The notes beneath the pieces were generated by a model, which worked only from the letters and a program-made list of their open reading frames with translations, made no database searches and was not told where the DNA came from. A DNA stretch of 47,462 nucleotides, taken from NCBI GenBank assembly GCA_030696315.1, contig JAUYSM010000067.1, positions 1 to 47,462 on the forward strand. The letters are read 5' to 3'. The DNA comes from Pseudohongiella sp. Lineage in GTDB: Bacteria > Pseudomonadota > Gammaproteobacteria > Pseudomonadales > Pseudohongiellaceae. Below are positions 1-10,000 of the stretch, one piece after another. Both the position numbers and the translations under genes were made by a program. How positions within the stretch are numbered: the first letter of the stretch is position 1; each line of letters starts with the position of its first letter.

Positions 1-2030
1 GACGCTGCTGCCACTGCCGTTAGACCAAGTGCTTCCATCCACGCTGTATTGCCAAGAGGCATCAGACTCAAGGCCAGCCACATTGATGGTGCCGTTACTG
101 GTAATTGAATCAGAGCCCAGATTGGTGTCTGATCTCAATGACAAAGACGGGGCAGAAGGCGCTGCGGTATCCAGCGTGAAACTCAGTGAACCGGCCGTAG
201 AGACATTACCTGCCACATCCATCTGCCGTACTTGAATGGTTTTAGCGCCATCACCTTCCACAGACACTCTACTGCCACTGCCATTAGACCAGCTGCTGCC
301 GTCCAGGCTGTACTGCCAGGTCGCATCAGACTCAAGGCCAGCCACATTGATGGTGCCGTTGCTGGTGATTGAATCGGAGCCGTTATTGGTATCAGCCGCC
401 AAAGACAATGACGGCGCTGAAGGCGCTGCGGTATCCAGCGTGAAACTCAGTGAACCGGCCGTAGAGACATTACCTGCCACGTCCATCTGACGGACTTGAA
501 GCACTTTACTGCCATCACCTTCCACAGAGACGCTGCTGCCACTGCCATTAGACCAGTTGCTGCCATCCAGACTGTATTGCCAAGTCGCATCGGACTCAAA
601 ACCTGTCACATTAATGGTGCCGTTACTGGTGATACTGTCAGACGCATTGTTGGTATCAGACGCCAGAGCCAATGAGGGCGCTGAAGGTGCAACCGTATCA
701 AAAACAAAATTTAAAGAAACCGGATCAGACACATTTCCGGCCACATCGGTCTGCCGCACCTGAATCGATTTATTTCCATCGCCAACAACTGCAAAACTGC
801 TGCCTATGCCATCTGCCCAATTGCTTCCATCGAGGCTGTATTCCCAGGACGCATTCGACTCCAGACCAGACACATTGACAGTACTGATACGAGTAATGCT
901 GTCAGACACAATATTGGTGTCATCTGCTAAAGCGATGACGGGTGAAAAAGGTTTTACCGTATCGAGCGTAAAATTCAGTGAACTTGCTTCCGACAGATTG
1001 CCCGCCACATCGGTCTGGCGCACCTGAACGATGTAAGTGCCATCTTCAGTCACTGCAAAATTGCTACCGCTGCCGTCTAACCAGACATCACCACCAAGAC
1101 TGAATTGCCAACTGGCACCCGACTCAAGTCCAGAGACATTAATTGTCCGATTGCTCGTCACAGTATCTGACGGGTTGTTTGTGTTTTCTGCCATTGCCAG
1201 TGCAGGCGCAATCGGCGCAGAGCTATCCAGAGTAAAGTTCAAAGCACCGGATGCGGACACATTGCCAGCCGCATCCGTCTGCCGTACCTGCAAAGACTTG
1301 CTGCCATCACCGGTCAGGGTGACACTGTTGCCACTGCCTTCCGACCAGACATTACCATCCAGACTGAACTGCCAGCTGGCACCTGATTCAATCCCGCCAA
1401 TTGTGACGGTACCGTCGCTGGTAATGCTGTCTGTCGCAACGCCGGTATTGTTCGCCAGGCTCACAGTCGGTGCGGAGGGTCCGACGGAGTCAAGGGTAAA
1501 ACTCAGCGTTGTGATATCGGAGATGTTTCCTGCCAGATCTGTCTGGCGTACTTGTAGGGTATTCAGACCGTTGTTGGTAATCGTGACGCTGCTGCCTTCT
1601 CCGGCAGACCAGGTATTACCGTCAAGACTGAACTCCCACCGTGCATCTGACTCAATACCGTTAACATTAACAACACCACTGTTGACCGTACTGCCGTTTG
1701 GGCTGACTGCCAATGACAGCGCGGGGGCGGACGGTGCACTATTGTCCAGCGTAAAACTCAAGGCCGCCGCACTGGATGGGCTGGTTCCCGGCAGGCTCTG
1801 ACGCACCAGCACCGTGTTACTGCCGGGCTCGACGATGCTAAAACTGTCGCCACTACCGGGATTCCAGTTTCTACCGCCATCCACACTGAATTCCCAGCTG
1901 GCATTCGCCGCCAGGTTGCTGACATTGATCGTGACTGTATTTGTCACCTGATCATTGTCAGACACACCGGAATCTATCGCCAATGAGAGTTGCGGTGCTG
2001 CTGGCGGAGTATTAGGACGGGTGACATTAC
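1..2030 (-). repeat. Tandem ~264-bp repeats encoding Ig-like domains
   Basis: The conserved tryptophan/serine core recurs near + positions 44, 308, 570, 835, 1099, 1366, 1628 and 1884, a spacing of 256-267 bp (about 88 codons). Copies at the left edge are nearly identical at the DNA level: bases 155-216 match 419-480 exactly with a 264-bp offset. Copies nearer the gene start are more diverged. The array continues beyond the window. Confidence 0.9.
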
Positions 2031-3540
2031 CTTCGTTAGTGGGTGTCTCCTCGTTCAGATTACCCGCCTGAATATTTTCAACTTCTGAATCGAGACTGGC
2101 TCCGTTAAAACGATCAACAACCTCCTGAAGATCACCCGCATTCGCGACGTCGATGGACTGCACAACTTCGGTCTGAGTCAATGTCTGAAGTTTGAATACA
2201 TCGGATAGCGCGTCGGTAATGTTACTTTGATCGTTATTTGAAAGCTCCTCAACTGCCTGCTGAGTCTTGGTGTTAATACCTTCCAGCGACTTGCCCGCTT
2301 GGTCAGACCAACGCTCAACTGAGTCCAATAACTCGGCAGAACTCTCTTCGTTGACCACACCCGCATTTTGCGCGGTCGTTTTTACCACACTCGCAACCGT
2401 TTCCGGATTGCCCAGATTCATGCTGGTACCTGAGGAGGCAGCCTGCTGAATGGCAGTGGCTAACGCAGACACTGCACCTTGGTTGCCATTAGTATTGCCC
2501 GGGGCAAGTTTGACAGTTACTGCATTGGATACGGAGATAACATTTACCAATTGGGATGTTACTGACTGCACCTTGGCTGCAATGATCTGAGTATCACGTG
2601 TTGAGTTTGTATCCAAGCCCGCCTGAATGGGGTCAAATGATGACAAGTCGACTCGCGGGATATCCAGGGCGCGGAAGATGTCATCTTCCACGGCCGCTTG
2701 AGACTTGCCCGGTTGATTGGACATCATTTGTTGCACAAGCGTTGTCAGCGGACTGATCACCGCTGCGCCGCCAGGCGCGGTCATTTGCCCTTGAAAAGCC
2801 TGCCCCGTCGCAAGATCGATACCACCTTTTCCGATCAAAATACCTTCAGGCAGCACGTCCTCATTAAATACAAAGTCACCCTTGCTGTCGGTGGTCGTGA
2901 TCGGCTCACCAATATCGTGCTCACCGTTGTTGTTAACATCGATAAAAATGGTTGCGCCGGACACATATCCGTCAATGGCGGTGCCCTTTACTTTGCCATC
3001 AATAAACCTGGAAATAAGTGTGCTGGCAGCCTCGTTTGCTGCCAACTGTGCTTCCTCATTGACGCCAATACCACTGACCCATTCACGTGCAGCAGCCAGG
3101 GCCTGTTTGCCGTTGTAATCCTCAGATTTACCTAATGTGCCCAACATATCGCTGAACACGCTGCCGCTTTCCGCGCGATTATTCCATACGGCCGCCAGAT
3201 CACCGTCAACAGTTTCGTGCAGGTAAGCAAACAACCCCGACCAGGAATCCACACCCGCCGCTCTGAATTCACTGACCAGGGTTTCCGCGTCAGCCAGGCT
3301 GATTTGCACACCAAAACCGTTAAGCGCCAGCGCTTTGATCAGGCCTGGAATACCAGTCTCTGTCTGCGCCAGCAGGTTGTTCATGTAGTCATCTACAACA
3401 AACGCGACTTCGTCCCAGCGACCGTTGGCGTCATACAAACCAATGAGATAGTCGCGGACTTCTTCAGAGCCCGGGGTACCGGTAGCAAGCAGGATGACTT
3501 TATGGACGATATGCTCAACAGTTAAAACAGGAGATGACAT
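1..3540 (-). CDS. Giant Ig-like repeat adhesin, N-terminal part (runs off left edge)
   Basis: Read on the minus strand from ATG at 3540, the frame stays open for 1180 codons to base 1, so only the N-terminal part is present. The start (MSSPVLTVEHIVHKV) has no signal peptide, as expected of type I secreted adhesins whose export signal is C-terminal. Residues 1-190 are a helical head. Around residues 195-240 lies a calcium-loop-like segment (FIDVNNNGEHDIGEP) of the kind found in SdrD/Cna-B-like modules. A helical, low-Cys stretch follows to about residue 500. Then at least eight Ig-like repeats of about 88 residues begin, each with a W-(Q/E)-(F/Y)-S-(V/L)-DG core, a VRQ strand and a SFTLD linker strand. 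The likely role is surface attachment or biofilm (BapA/LapA-like), but the secretion signal and any RTX tail lie outside the window. A GT41 glycosyltransferase gene lies just upstream on the same strand. Confidence 0.88.
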   Translation of the reverse strand, partial: MSSPVLTVEHIVHKVILLATGTPGSEEVRDYLIGLYDANGRWDEVAFVVDDYMNNLLAQTETGIPGLIKALALNGFGVQISLADAETLVSEFRAAGVDSWSGLFAYLHETVDGDLAAVWNNRAESGSVFSDMLGTLGKSEDYNGKQALAAAREWVSGIGVNEEAQLAANEAASTLISRFIDGKVKGTAIDGYVSGATIFIDVNNNGEHDIGEPITTTDSKGDFVFNEDVLPEGILIGKGGIDLATGQAFQGQMTAPGGAAVISPLTTLVQQMMSNQPGKSQAAVEDDIFRALDIPRVDLSSFDPIQAGLDTNSTRDTQIIAAKVQSVTSQLVNVISVSNAVTVKLAPGNTNGNQGAVSALATAIQQAASSGTSMNLGNPETVASVVKTTAQNAGVVNEESSAELLDSVERWSDQAGKSLEGINTKTQQAVEELSNNDQSNITDALSDVFKLQTLTQTEVVQSIDVANAGDLQEVVDRFNGASLDSEVENIQAGNLNEETPTNEGNVTRPNTPPAAPQLSLAIDSGVSDNDQVTNTVTINVSNLAANASWEFSVDGGRNWNPGSGDSFSIVEPGSNTVLVRQSLPGTSPSSAAALSFTLDNSAPSAPALSLAVSPNGSTVNSGVVNVNGIESDARWEFSLDGNTWSAGEGSSVTITNNGLNTLQVRQTDLAGNISDITTLSFTLDSVGPSAPTVSLANNTGVATDSITSDGTVTIGGIESGASWQFSLDGNVWSEGSGNSVTLTGDGSKSLQVRQTDAAGNVSASGALNFTLDSSAPIAPALAMAENTNNPSDTVTSNRTINVSGLESGASWQFSLGGDVWLDGSGSNFAVTEDGTYIVQVRQTDVAGNLSEASSLNFTLDTVKPFSPVIALADDTNIVSDSITRISTVNVSGLESNASWEYSLDGSNWADGIGSSFAVVGDGNKSIQVRQTDVAGNVSDPVSLNFVFDTVAPSAPSLALASDTNNASDSITSNGTINVTGFESDATWQYSLDGSNWSNGSGSSVSVEGDGSKVLQVRQMDVAGNVSTAGSLSFTLDTAAPSAPSLSLAADTNNGSDSITSNGTINVAGLESDATWQYSLDGSSWSNGSGSRVSVEGDGAKTIQVRQMDVAGNVSTAGSLSFTLDTAAPSAPSLSLRSDTNLGSDSITSNGTINVAGLESDASWQYSVDGSTWSNGSGSSV

Positions 3541-3648
3541 AACAGTTTTTCCGACAAATGGTGAATGCTTCTTAACCCGGAAGATGATGCTCTATCGCCA
3601 AGTCCGCAAATAGTATCGACATGCTTATGTATAAATTTAGGCACGCAT

Positions 3649-3664
3649 GCACAAATATTTGTGC
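3649..3664. promoter_or_regulatory. 16-bp perfect palindrome upstream of the adhesin gene
   Basis: GCACAAATATTTGTGC is a perfect inverted repeat in the 153-bp gap between the glycosyltransferase stop and the adhesin start, about 110 bp before the adhesin ATG. It has the size and symmetry of a dimeric regulator site. There is no T-run, so it is not an obvious terminator. No convincing -35/-10 pair could be placed next to it. The regulator is unknown. Confidence 0.4.
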
Positions 3665-3693
3665 CAATTTGTAATTCGAGCCTTAGTAAACCG

Positions 3694-5544
3694 CTAAACA
3701 AATTTATTGCCCCACATCGCGCGCAGCGTATTTTCAAACTGCTCTGCAAAATATTTCGCATCAAACAATGGCGATGCCAACACCTGATCACGCTGCCTCT
3801 GCCGCAATGCGACCAGACTCTGCAGATCCAAGGCTTTTGTTTGCGCCAAAGCCACAAAATGATCGGCATCATCTGCCAGCCAGTCCTCGAGTCCACAGGC
3901 CGTCAACATACTGATTGCCATACGCCACACCATGCGATCTCCCTTCAAACTGAGCACGGGGACTCCTGCCCACAGCGCTTCTGCCGTTGTTGTCGCGCCG
4001 CTACACGGAAAGGGATCCAGTGCGATATCAATACGTTGGTACGTTTTTAGAAAAACATCCCGCGCCGCAGGCCCCTCAATGGTCATTCTTGAAGCATCCA
4101 GACCTGCTGCCATCGCCCTTTGCATAAACGCTTTAGTGTATACACGTGAATGAAACTTGGTCCCGCGCAATAACAAGCGGGAGTTGGGCACTGCATTCAG
4201 CACCCGCGCCCACAGCGCAAGCACATTGTCATTCAGCTTATCCGGATTGTTCAGACTGCCAAATGTCACATACCCGTTTGGCACGGCTGGTGGTGGTGTC
4301 ACCTCAAGAGTTACCTGCGGTGGCGTAAAACAGAGGGTGTTTTCCGGTAGTCGCCAGACCTGTTCAACAAACTCTTGCTCAGCGCCAGGTGGCACACAGT
4401 GGTGATCCACCAACACATAGTCAATTCCAGGTGCGCCGGTAGTCCCTTGAAAACCCATCCACGAAATCTGCAAAGGCGCAGGGCGATACGCATAAACAGC
4501 CAGTCGGTTTGCAGTCATGTACCCTTGCAGATCCAACAGGATATCGATCTGATTGTTGCGAATAGCAAGGGCAATTTCAGCGTCGGTGAGGCCACCTACG
4601 TCATGCCATTGTTTGATAAAGGGACGAATTTCCGCTGTCAGCGCATCGTGTTTTTGCACAGGATCAAACACATAAAACTGCAATGAACTGTGCTCTAGCG
4701 CTTTGATCAAAGCCTGCATAAAGAATCCGACCGGATGATTACGCAAATCACCTGTCAATAAACCAATGCGTAAATCGCGACCTTGCGTTGTATCAACCAC
4801 CGCTGCCGGCAAGGGGCTGATTGCCGACAATAACTGACCAAAGCGCTGCGCGTGTGCACGCCGCCTGGCAACTGAGACGTCAGGCGAAAATTGATAGTGA
4901 AACCCTAGTGCTGACATTGCGCTCAGGTTGTCAGGATCGTTTTGCAACAATTGCTCGGCATAACGAAAACCTGCCGCCATGTCGCCGGTGACAAAACTGG
5001 CCTCGATGCGTGACAACTGCAATGGTATGTGATCAGGCTGTTGCTGCAGCAGAGCCTGACATCGCTCCAATGCAGCCTCCGACATGCCGGTATTCAGCAG
5101 CTTACGAACAATGGACACTTGGGCATCAAAGTCATCAGGAATCTCGCGGAGCAACTGTTGGCTGGCGGCCAATGCGTCAACATGTCGCCCGATTTTAGTG
5201 AGCGCGTCAGCAGATTGACGCAATCCTTCAAAGCGGGGGTTGCCGTGCAAGGCGGTCAAATGGCGCGCGTATTCCAGCTGGCGCTCAGGGTTCTGCAATC
5301 GCGCGGCGTTACGTGCCGCATTTGACAAAGTTTCGGGATACCTGGCGCCCAGCTCAACACATCGGCGAAAAGCGTTCTCGGCATCGACATGTCTATCGCC
5401 CATATACAGCGCGGTTGCAAGGTAATCCCAGCATTCCACGTTGTCCGGCGCCCCTGAGAGCAGTTGACTGAACAAGGCGACAGCGTCAACCGCTTGTCCG
5501 TTATTCAGCAGCTCGACTCCCCGCTGAATTTGATGCTTTAACAC
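3694..5544 (-). CDS. TPR-containing GT41 (SPINDLY/OGT-type) protein glycosyltransferase
   Basis: This is a 616-residue cytoplasmic protein. Residues 1-220 are helical TPR-like repeats. Residues 235-616 carry the GT41 catalytic region, with the family signatures GLLTGDLRNHPVGFF, DILLDLQGYM, ISWMGFQGTTGAPGIDY, VTFGSLNNPDKLN and LDPFPCSGATTTAEALW. GT41 enzymes transfer sugars, typically GlcNAc from UDP-GlcNAc, to protein Ser/Thr; the HMW1C branch modifies Asn. The start is GTG at 5544, preceded on the minus strand by GAGGAAAG about 8 nt away. Upstream in-frame extension would run into the divergent neighbour. The adhesin gene follows 153 bp downstream on the same strand, so the adhesin is a plausible substrate. 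The substrate is inferred; the family call is firm. Confidence 0.9.
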   Translation of the reverse strand: MLKHQIQRGVELLNNGQAVDAVALFSQLLSGAPDNVECWDYLATALYMGDRHVDAENAFRRCVELGARYPETLSNAARNAARLQNPERQLEYARHLTALHGNPRFEGLRQSADALTKIGRHVDALAASQQLLREIPDDFDAQVSIVRKLLNTGMSEAALERCQALLQQQPDHIPLQLSRIEASFVTGDMAAGFRYAEQLLQNDPDNLSAMSALGFHYQFSPDVSVARRRAHAQRFGQLLSAISPLPAAVVDTTQGRDLRIGLLTGDLRNHPVGFFMQALIKALEHSSLQFYVFDPVQKHDALTAEIRPFIKQWHDVGGLTDAEIALAIRNNQIDILLDLQGYMTANRLAVYAYRPAPLQISWMGFQGTTGAPGIDYVLVDHHCVPPGAEQEFVEQVWRLPENTLCFTPPQVTLEVTPPPAVPNGYVTFGSLNNPDKLNDNVLALWARVLNAVPNSRLLLRGTKFHSRVYTKAFMQRAMAAGLDASRMTIEGPAARDVFLKTYQRIDIALDPFPCSGATTTAEALWAGVPVLSLKGDRMVWRMAISMLTACGLEDWLADDADHFVALAQTKALDLQSLVALRQRQRDQVLASPLFDAKYFAEQFENTLRAMWGNKFV

Positions 5545-5550
5545 GTGTTA
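5539..5550. promoter_or_regulatory. 12-bp palindrome over the GTG start of the glycosyltransferase
   Basis: TAACACGTGTTA is perfectly symmetric and covers the GTG start codon. It lies in the 44-bp divergent gap between the glycosyltransferase and the PaaK-like gene. It could be an operator for either gene or chance; nothing else supports it. Confidence 0.25.
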
Positions 5551-5588
5551 CTTTCCTCGTTTATTCCCTTTGGCGGCAAAACAACCGT

Positions 5589-6965
5589 ATGATAATGACC
5601 ATGATGAAAACACATTATGCACAGAACATGCCGCTTTCAGATCAGGCGAATGCTCTTCAATCACAAATTGAAGCACTCCAGGGTCTTGAGCATGCCAGTG
5701 CTGAAAAATTACGCACCTATCAAGCTGGCGCACTCAAGGCTTTAATGCGCCATGCCCATCGTTATTCTTCTTTCTGGCGCACTCGCCTCAACAAGGCTGG
5801 ATTTACCGATCAAACCTCGGTTTACAAGGTATTGCAAGGGCTTGAACCATTAACACGCGCCGACATTCAACAGCAATTTGAAGCACTGCGCGCGCAGCCA
5901 CCAGAAATGGCGCGCTCTCGCGTCCGCACGGCCACCAGCTCTGGCTCAACCGGTTCGCCCGTCACGGTCGAGAAGGATATGGTGGTCTATTCCCTGTTTT
6001 ATCTTGCAAATTCCTGGATAGAATCGTACTGGCATCACAGGGACGGCCGGCAAAAAATTGCCGTCATTACCATGCAATTGGAAGAAACGTCGCACACGTC
6101 CTGGGGCGGGGCATTTGATGTACTGGGCTATCGTGGCCCAAGTGTGACGCGAGGTTATATGCTAGGAAATGCTGACAGTCACCTTGATTGGCTGTTGCGA
6201 GAAAAGCCCGCCTACCTCAAATGCAACGCATCCATTGCGGCAGAACTTGCTGAACGCTCTTTAAGTCGCGGAGATCACTTACCCCTCGTACAAATCATGT
6301 CACAGACAGAGCGCGTTCAACCCAAGCACCGAGCCCTGTGCCTCGCTGCCTTCGGCGCGCCTATTGCCGACCGTTACTCCTGCGAGGAAGCCGGTTGGTT
6401 GGCGTTTGAATGCCCGACACACCACCATCTGCATGCGCTGAGCGGTACAGTGTTGATCGAGATACTGGACGACAACAATCAACCCTGCCCTCCAGGTACC
6501 GTCGGCCGCGTGCTGGTTACCAGTTTGCACAGTTTTGCCATGCCTTTAATTCGTTATGAATTGGGCGACTTGGCCGAATGGGGCCCTGCGTGTGGCTGCG
6601 GCGTGACCCTGCCTGTCATCGCAAAACTTCATGGCCGTATCAGAAACCGGGTCCAGTTGCCCGGCGGCAGCTCCGCCATGCCGTTTTTGGGTGATGATCT
6701 GGGGTTCATTTCAAGCATCAGACAATTTCGCACACTGCAGCACCCTGACCTGTCCTTAGAGCTTCAAGTCGCGGTATCTAAGACTCTTGATCTCGGCGAG
6801 ATTGAAAAAATACATAAGATTTACAAGGCCAACGGCTTAGGTGCGCTCAATCTCAGGATTACAGAATTACCAGAGATTCCATGGCCTATCGGTAGAAAGC
6901 GGGAAGAATTTGTGTCGATGTATGCGCCGAGTCCAGGGAGTAGCAGCATAGATGTCCAACCTTGA
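5589..6965 (+). CDS. PaaK/CapK-family adenylate-forming enzyme
   Basis: The product is 458 residues, close to PaaK/CapK length. The phosphate-binding loop TSSGSTGSPVTVEKD lies near residues 115-130, in the form typical of the phenylacetate-CoA ligase family. Later motifs include YSCEEAGWLAFECP near residue 265 and GRVLVTSLHSFAMPLIRYELGDLAEW with the conserved RYxxGD. Such enzymes activate a carboxylic acid as acyl-AMP and usually pass it to CoA. CapK-like members occur in surface-polysaccharide loci. The substrate here is unknown. The first ATG (5589) is taken; MIMTMMK offers several nearby Met codons. It is divergent from the GT41 gene and 63 bp before the repeat-protein gene, so it may belong to the same cell-surface locus. 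Confidence 0.8.
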   Translation: MIMTMMKTHYAQNMPLSDQANALQSQIEALQGLEHASAEKLRTYQAGALKALMRHAHRYSSFWRTRLNKAGFTDQTSVYKVLQGLEPLTRADIQQQFEALRAQPPEMARSRVRTATSSGSTGSPVTVEKDMVVYSLFYLANSWIESYWHHRDGRQKIAVITMQLEETSHTSWGGAFDVLGYRGPSVTRGYMLGNADSHLDWLLREKPAYLKCNASIAAELAERSLSRGDHLPLVQIMSQTERVQPKHRALCLAAFGAPIADRYSCEEAGWLAFECPTHHHLHALSGTVLIEILDDNNQPCPPGTVGRVLVTSLHSFAMPLIRYELGDLAEWGPACGCGVTLPVIAKLHGRIRNRVQLPGGSSAMPFLGDDLGFISSIRQFRTLQHPDLSLELQVAVSKTLDLGEIEKIHKIYKANGLGALNLRITELPEIPWPIGRKREEFVSMYAPSPGSSSIDVQP

Positions 6966-7028
6966 TCAGCGTGTTAGTATTGGCAAGGTTAATAACATCA
7001 GCGCCACACGGGCAATTCCGGAATAAAA

Positions 7029-10000
7029 ATGGATAACAAGACAACTCGCTCGACTCACGGCCTCACGCTTCGTTCCGGGCTACCCCGGCGAATGCTATTG
7101 GCAATGATCGCAGCTGGCGGCTTGTTACCCTTTGGCCAAGTTCACAGCCAATCAACGACGGATCTGCTCTCCGGTATTCAGGGCACTTATAGCCTGACAT
7201 TTATTGACGCAAACGACGTCGCGACAGATAACCGGGGGCTGGCTACCAACGACAAAGTCACTTTTATCGTCGCCTCTAACGGACGACTTTGCACGCCCGA
7301 CCTGAATTTGACCAACGGCGTAGCAAGCTCGGTCTCAACTGCAGTGCTGTGGACCAATGCGTTTGCCGATCTGCAAATCAACCTACGCGTGGTTGACAGT
7401 AACAACGATCAGGTTTTCGAATTCCAAGAGATTGATTATCGCAGTGCATCGGGAGCGCCTATTGGCCGATTCAGTCTTGCTGTACCGCAAGACTTTTCGA
7501 CGGGCACCGGCACCTGTGGTGCGAGCAGCGATCCAACCACGCAGCAAATTGAAGATTTTTTTGATGATGCCGAGAGCAACCTGGGTACTCAGTTCCCAAG
7601 CGGCCCCTTTACCTTCACTCAAAGCTCAGCCGGCTCCTCGTTCCGTTACTATGACAGCACCGGCATAACCTTGGCGGTTACTGCGGGGCAGGTCTATGCC
7701 AAAGGCGGCGGGTACGGGACAGAATTCGTCAATGTTGGAAGTTTCGCGAACCTGTCGAATCCCGCCAACATTAACAATCTGGTCAGACCCGCTACGGTAC
7801 CAAGCTTTTTTACTGGCACCTATCTGACCAGCATGAGTGACACTCAGCCGTTTTCACCGATCCCGGATGGTACCGAACTTCGGTACGTTATCGGCTCCAG
7901 CGGCCAGTTGTGCTTGAGCAATGGCAAAACCATTTCAAATCCATTGTTTATTAACAACAATACGGACTTTGTTGTGTGGTTTGACACAGTGCAGGGCCGC
8001 AATTACAGGCAAAGAATTACGGTTGAAAACGTTGATGAAGAACTGGATCCAACCATCGGTCTGTTGCAAGTGTTCAGCCAATCTGGCATCCGCTACGGCG
8101 AGTTTTCTGGCGAGCGTGTTTCATTGGATGCTTTCTGCGATGATCTGGATCCACTCCATCCGGATACCTTACGCGCACCGCGCATTGAGCATCTATTCAG
8201 CCTGAAAGAGCAGTTGTTCCCGGAAAACTACCCTGCCAGCCCGATTGTGCAAACACAGCGCACCGCCGAGTACACGTTCCGCTATTATCCGGAAACCAAC
8301 CGCTTTATTGCGGTCAGATCCGGCATCGTTTACGAAGGATTTGGTAACGTCAGTTTTGATGGCGCATCAACCGGAGAACTCGAACAGGTCATCTCTGCTA
8401 CCACCGCCGCGACGAGCCCTTTCACCCCTGCCAGCTTTCTGGTGGGCACTTACGATATGGTGGTCTCCGGCGCCAGCCCACTTTCAAACGCTCCCAATGG
8501 CACCCGCATCAGGATGGTGATTGCGACTGACGGCACTTTGTGTGTCGACAACGTATCACTGACTTCCCCCACGGTGCCCCGCTCGGCCTTGTCGGACGTC
8601 AGCTGGACCAACATGCAGATTGGACTCAACGCGTTTATGGTCGCGCCATCCGCCCTTGGGCCTTTGACGGTGCACTTGACCTCATCAATAGGCGACAGTT
8701 TCGGCACCCTGGATGGCAGCCGTGTCAGTACCCGCGCTGTGTGCCCGGGTACAGCACCAACAGCCGCACAAATCACCGCGGCCGATGAATTTTTTATTCT
8801 GGCGGAACGAAAATTTCCTGACCTGCTGCCTGTTGCAGGCAACAAGATCAACCGCACCGCCGGCAGCGCGATCACGCGGCTTTACAGCGATACAGACGTT
8901 ACCGTCAGTATTGTGGCCGGCGAGGTATTTGCGCGCGGCGGCAGTTTTGGCGCCAATGACGTATTACTCGGTAACTTGACCAGCCTGTTGCCAGAACTTC
9001 GGGCGGACGTTGGACAGGCGACCAAACCAGCCGTGATCCCCTCCGCGCTGGTCGGCACATATGACATGCTGGTCAGCGGTGCAACACCGATTTCTCCGTT
9101 TGCCAGCAGCACGCGGGTGCGCTTGGTGATTGGCGCAAACGGTGACCTGTGTGTTAACAATTTTGTCAGCAGCAACCCACGCAGTGAGTATACCGCGACA
9201 CACATCGCCAGTTGGACTCACGCCTCCACCGACATGACTGCAACAATCGATTTCACTGATACCAGTAGCGGTCTTAACGTCGCGTTGCGCAACAGTGTGG
9301 GGACCAGCCTTGGTGCGCTCAGTGGCACGCGGGTCAGCTCAAACACTTTCTGTTCGACCACACCAATTTCGGGTTCGGCACTGCAATCCATTGATGAATT
9401 TTTCCTGCTGGCCGAGCGCAGGTATCCTGATGTACTGCCAGGCGGCACCTTTACACAACTGATCAGCGGCCCAGCCCTCACGCGTCGCTATGAGACCAAT
9501 AGCGTTGTGATGACGATTGTTAACGAGCAGGTTTTTGTACGTGGCGGCAACTTCGCCAGCACTGACACGCTGTTTGGTAATTTGTTTACGCTGTTGAGCG
9601 AATTACGCGCCACGGTGGGCGGAGACACCCGAGCAGCAGTGATTCCTTCAAACTTACACGGCAGTTACGAAATGTTGGTCACTGGCGCCAGCCCCTTGGC
9701 TCCTTTTGCCAATAACAGCCGGGTACGCGTTGTGTTCCGCCCTAACGGCGAGTTGTGCATCAACAACCAGATTTCTGGCAATCCGCGCAGCGCATACACC
9801 AGCCCGCAGCTCGCCCGCTGGACGTATACCAGCGCCAATTTTGTGGCTGATCTGGATACCAACGCGCTTGTCGACACCAACGGCGACATCAGCCTGCGTC
9901 TGGCCAACAGCGCCGGCACCTCGTTCGGAACACTGACCGGCGCGCGCATCAGCGCGGAAACCGATTGCTCCACGACACCCATCACTGCGGCAGATGTGCT

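Noticed and set aside
29-1801. Several plus-strand reading frames opposite the adhesin repeats
   Set aside because: They repeat with the same 264-bp period as the minus-strand Ig repeats and have no RBS or domain; they are antisense shadows of the adhesin.
1-2030. Possible CRISPR array because of regular repeats
   Set aside because: Repeat period is 264 bp and coding; there is no short repeat-spacer pattern and no cas genes.
3649-3670. Sigma-54-like -24 (TGGCAC on the minus strand) before the adhesin
   Set aside because: No GC at the -12 position; the match is part of the palindrome.
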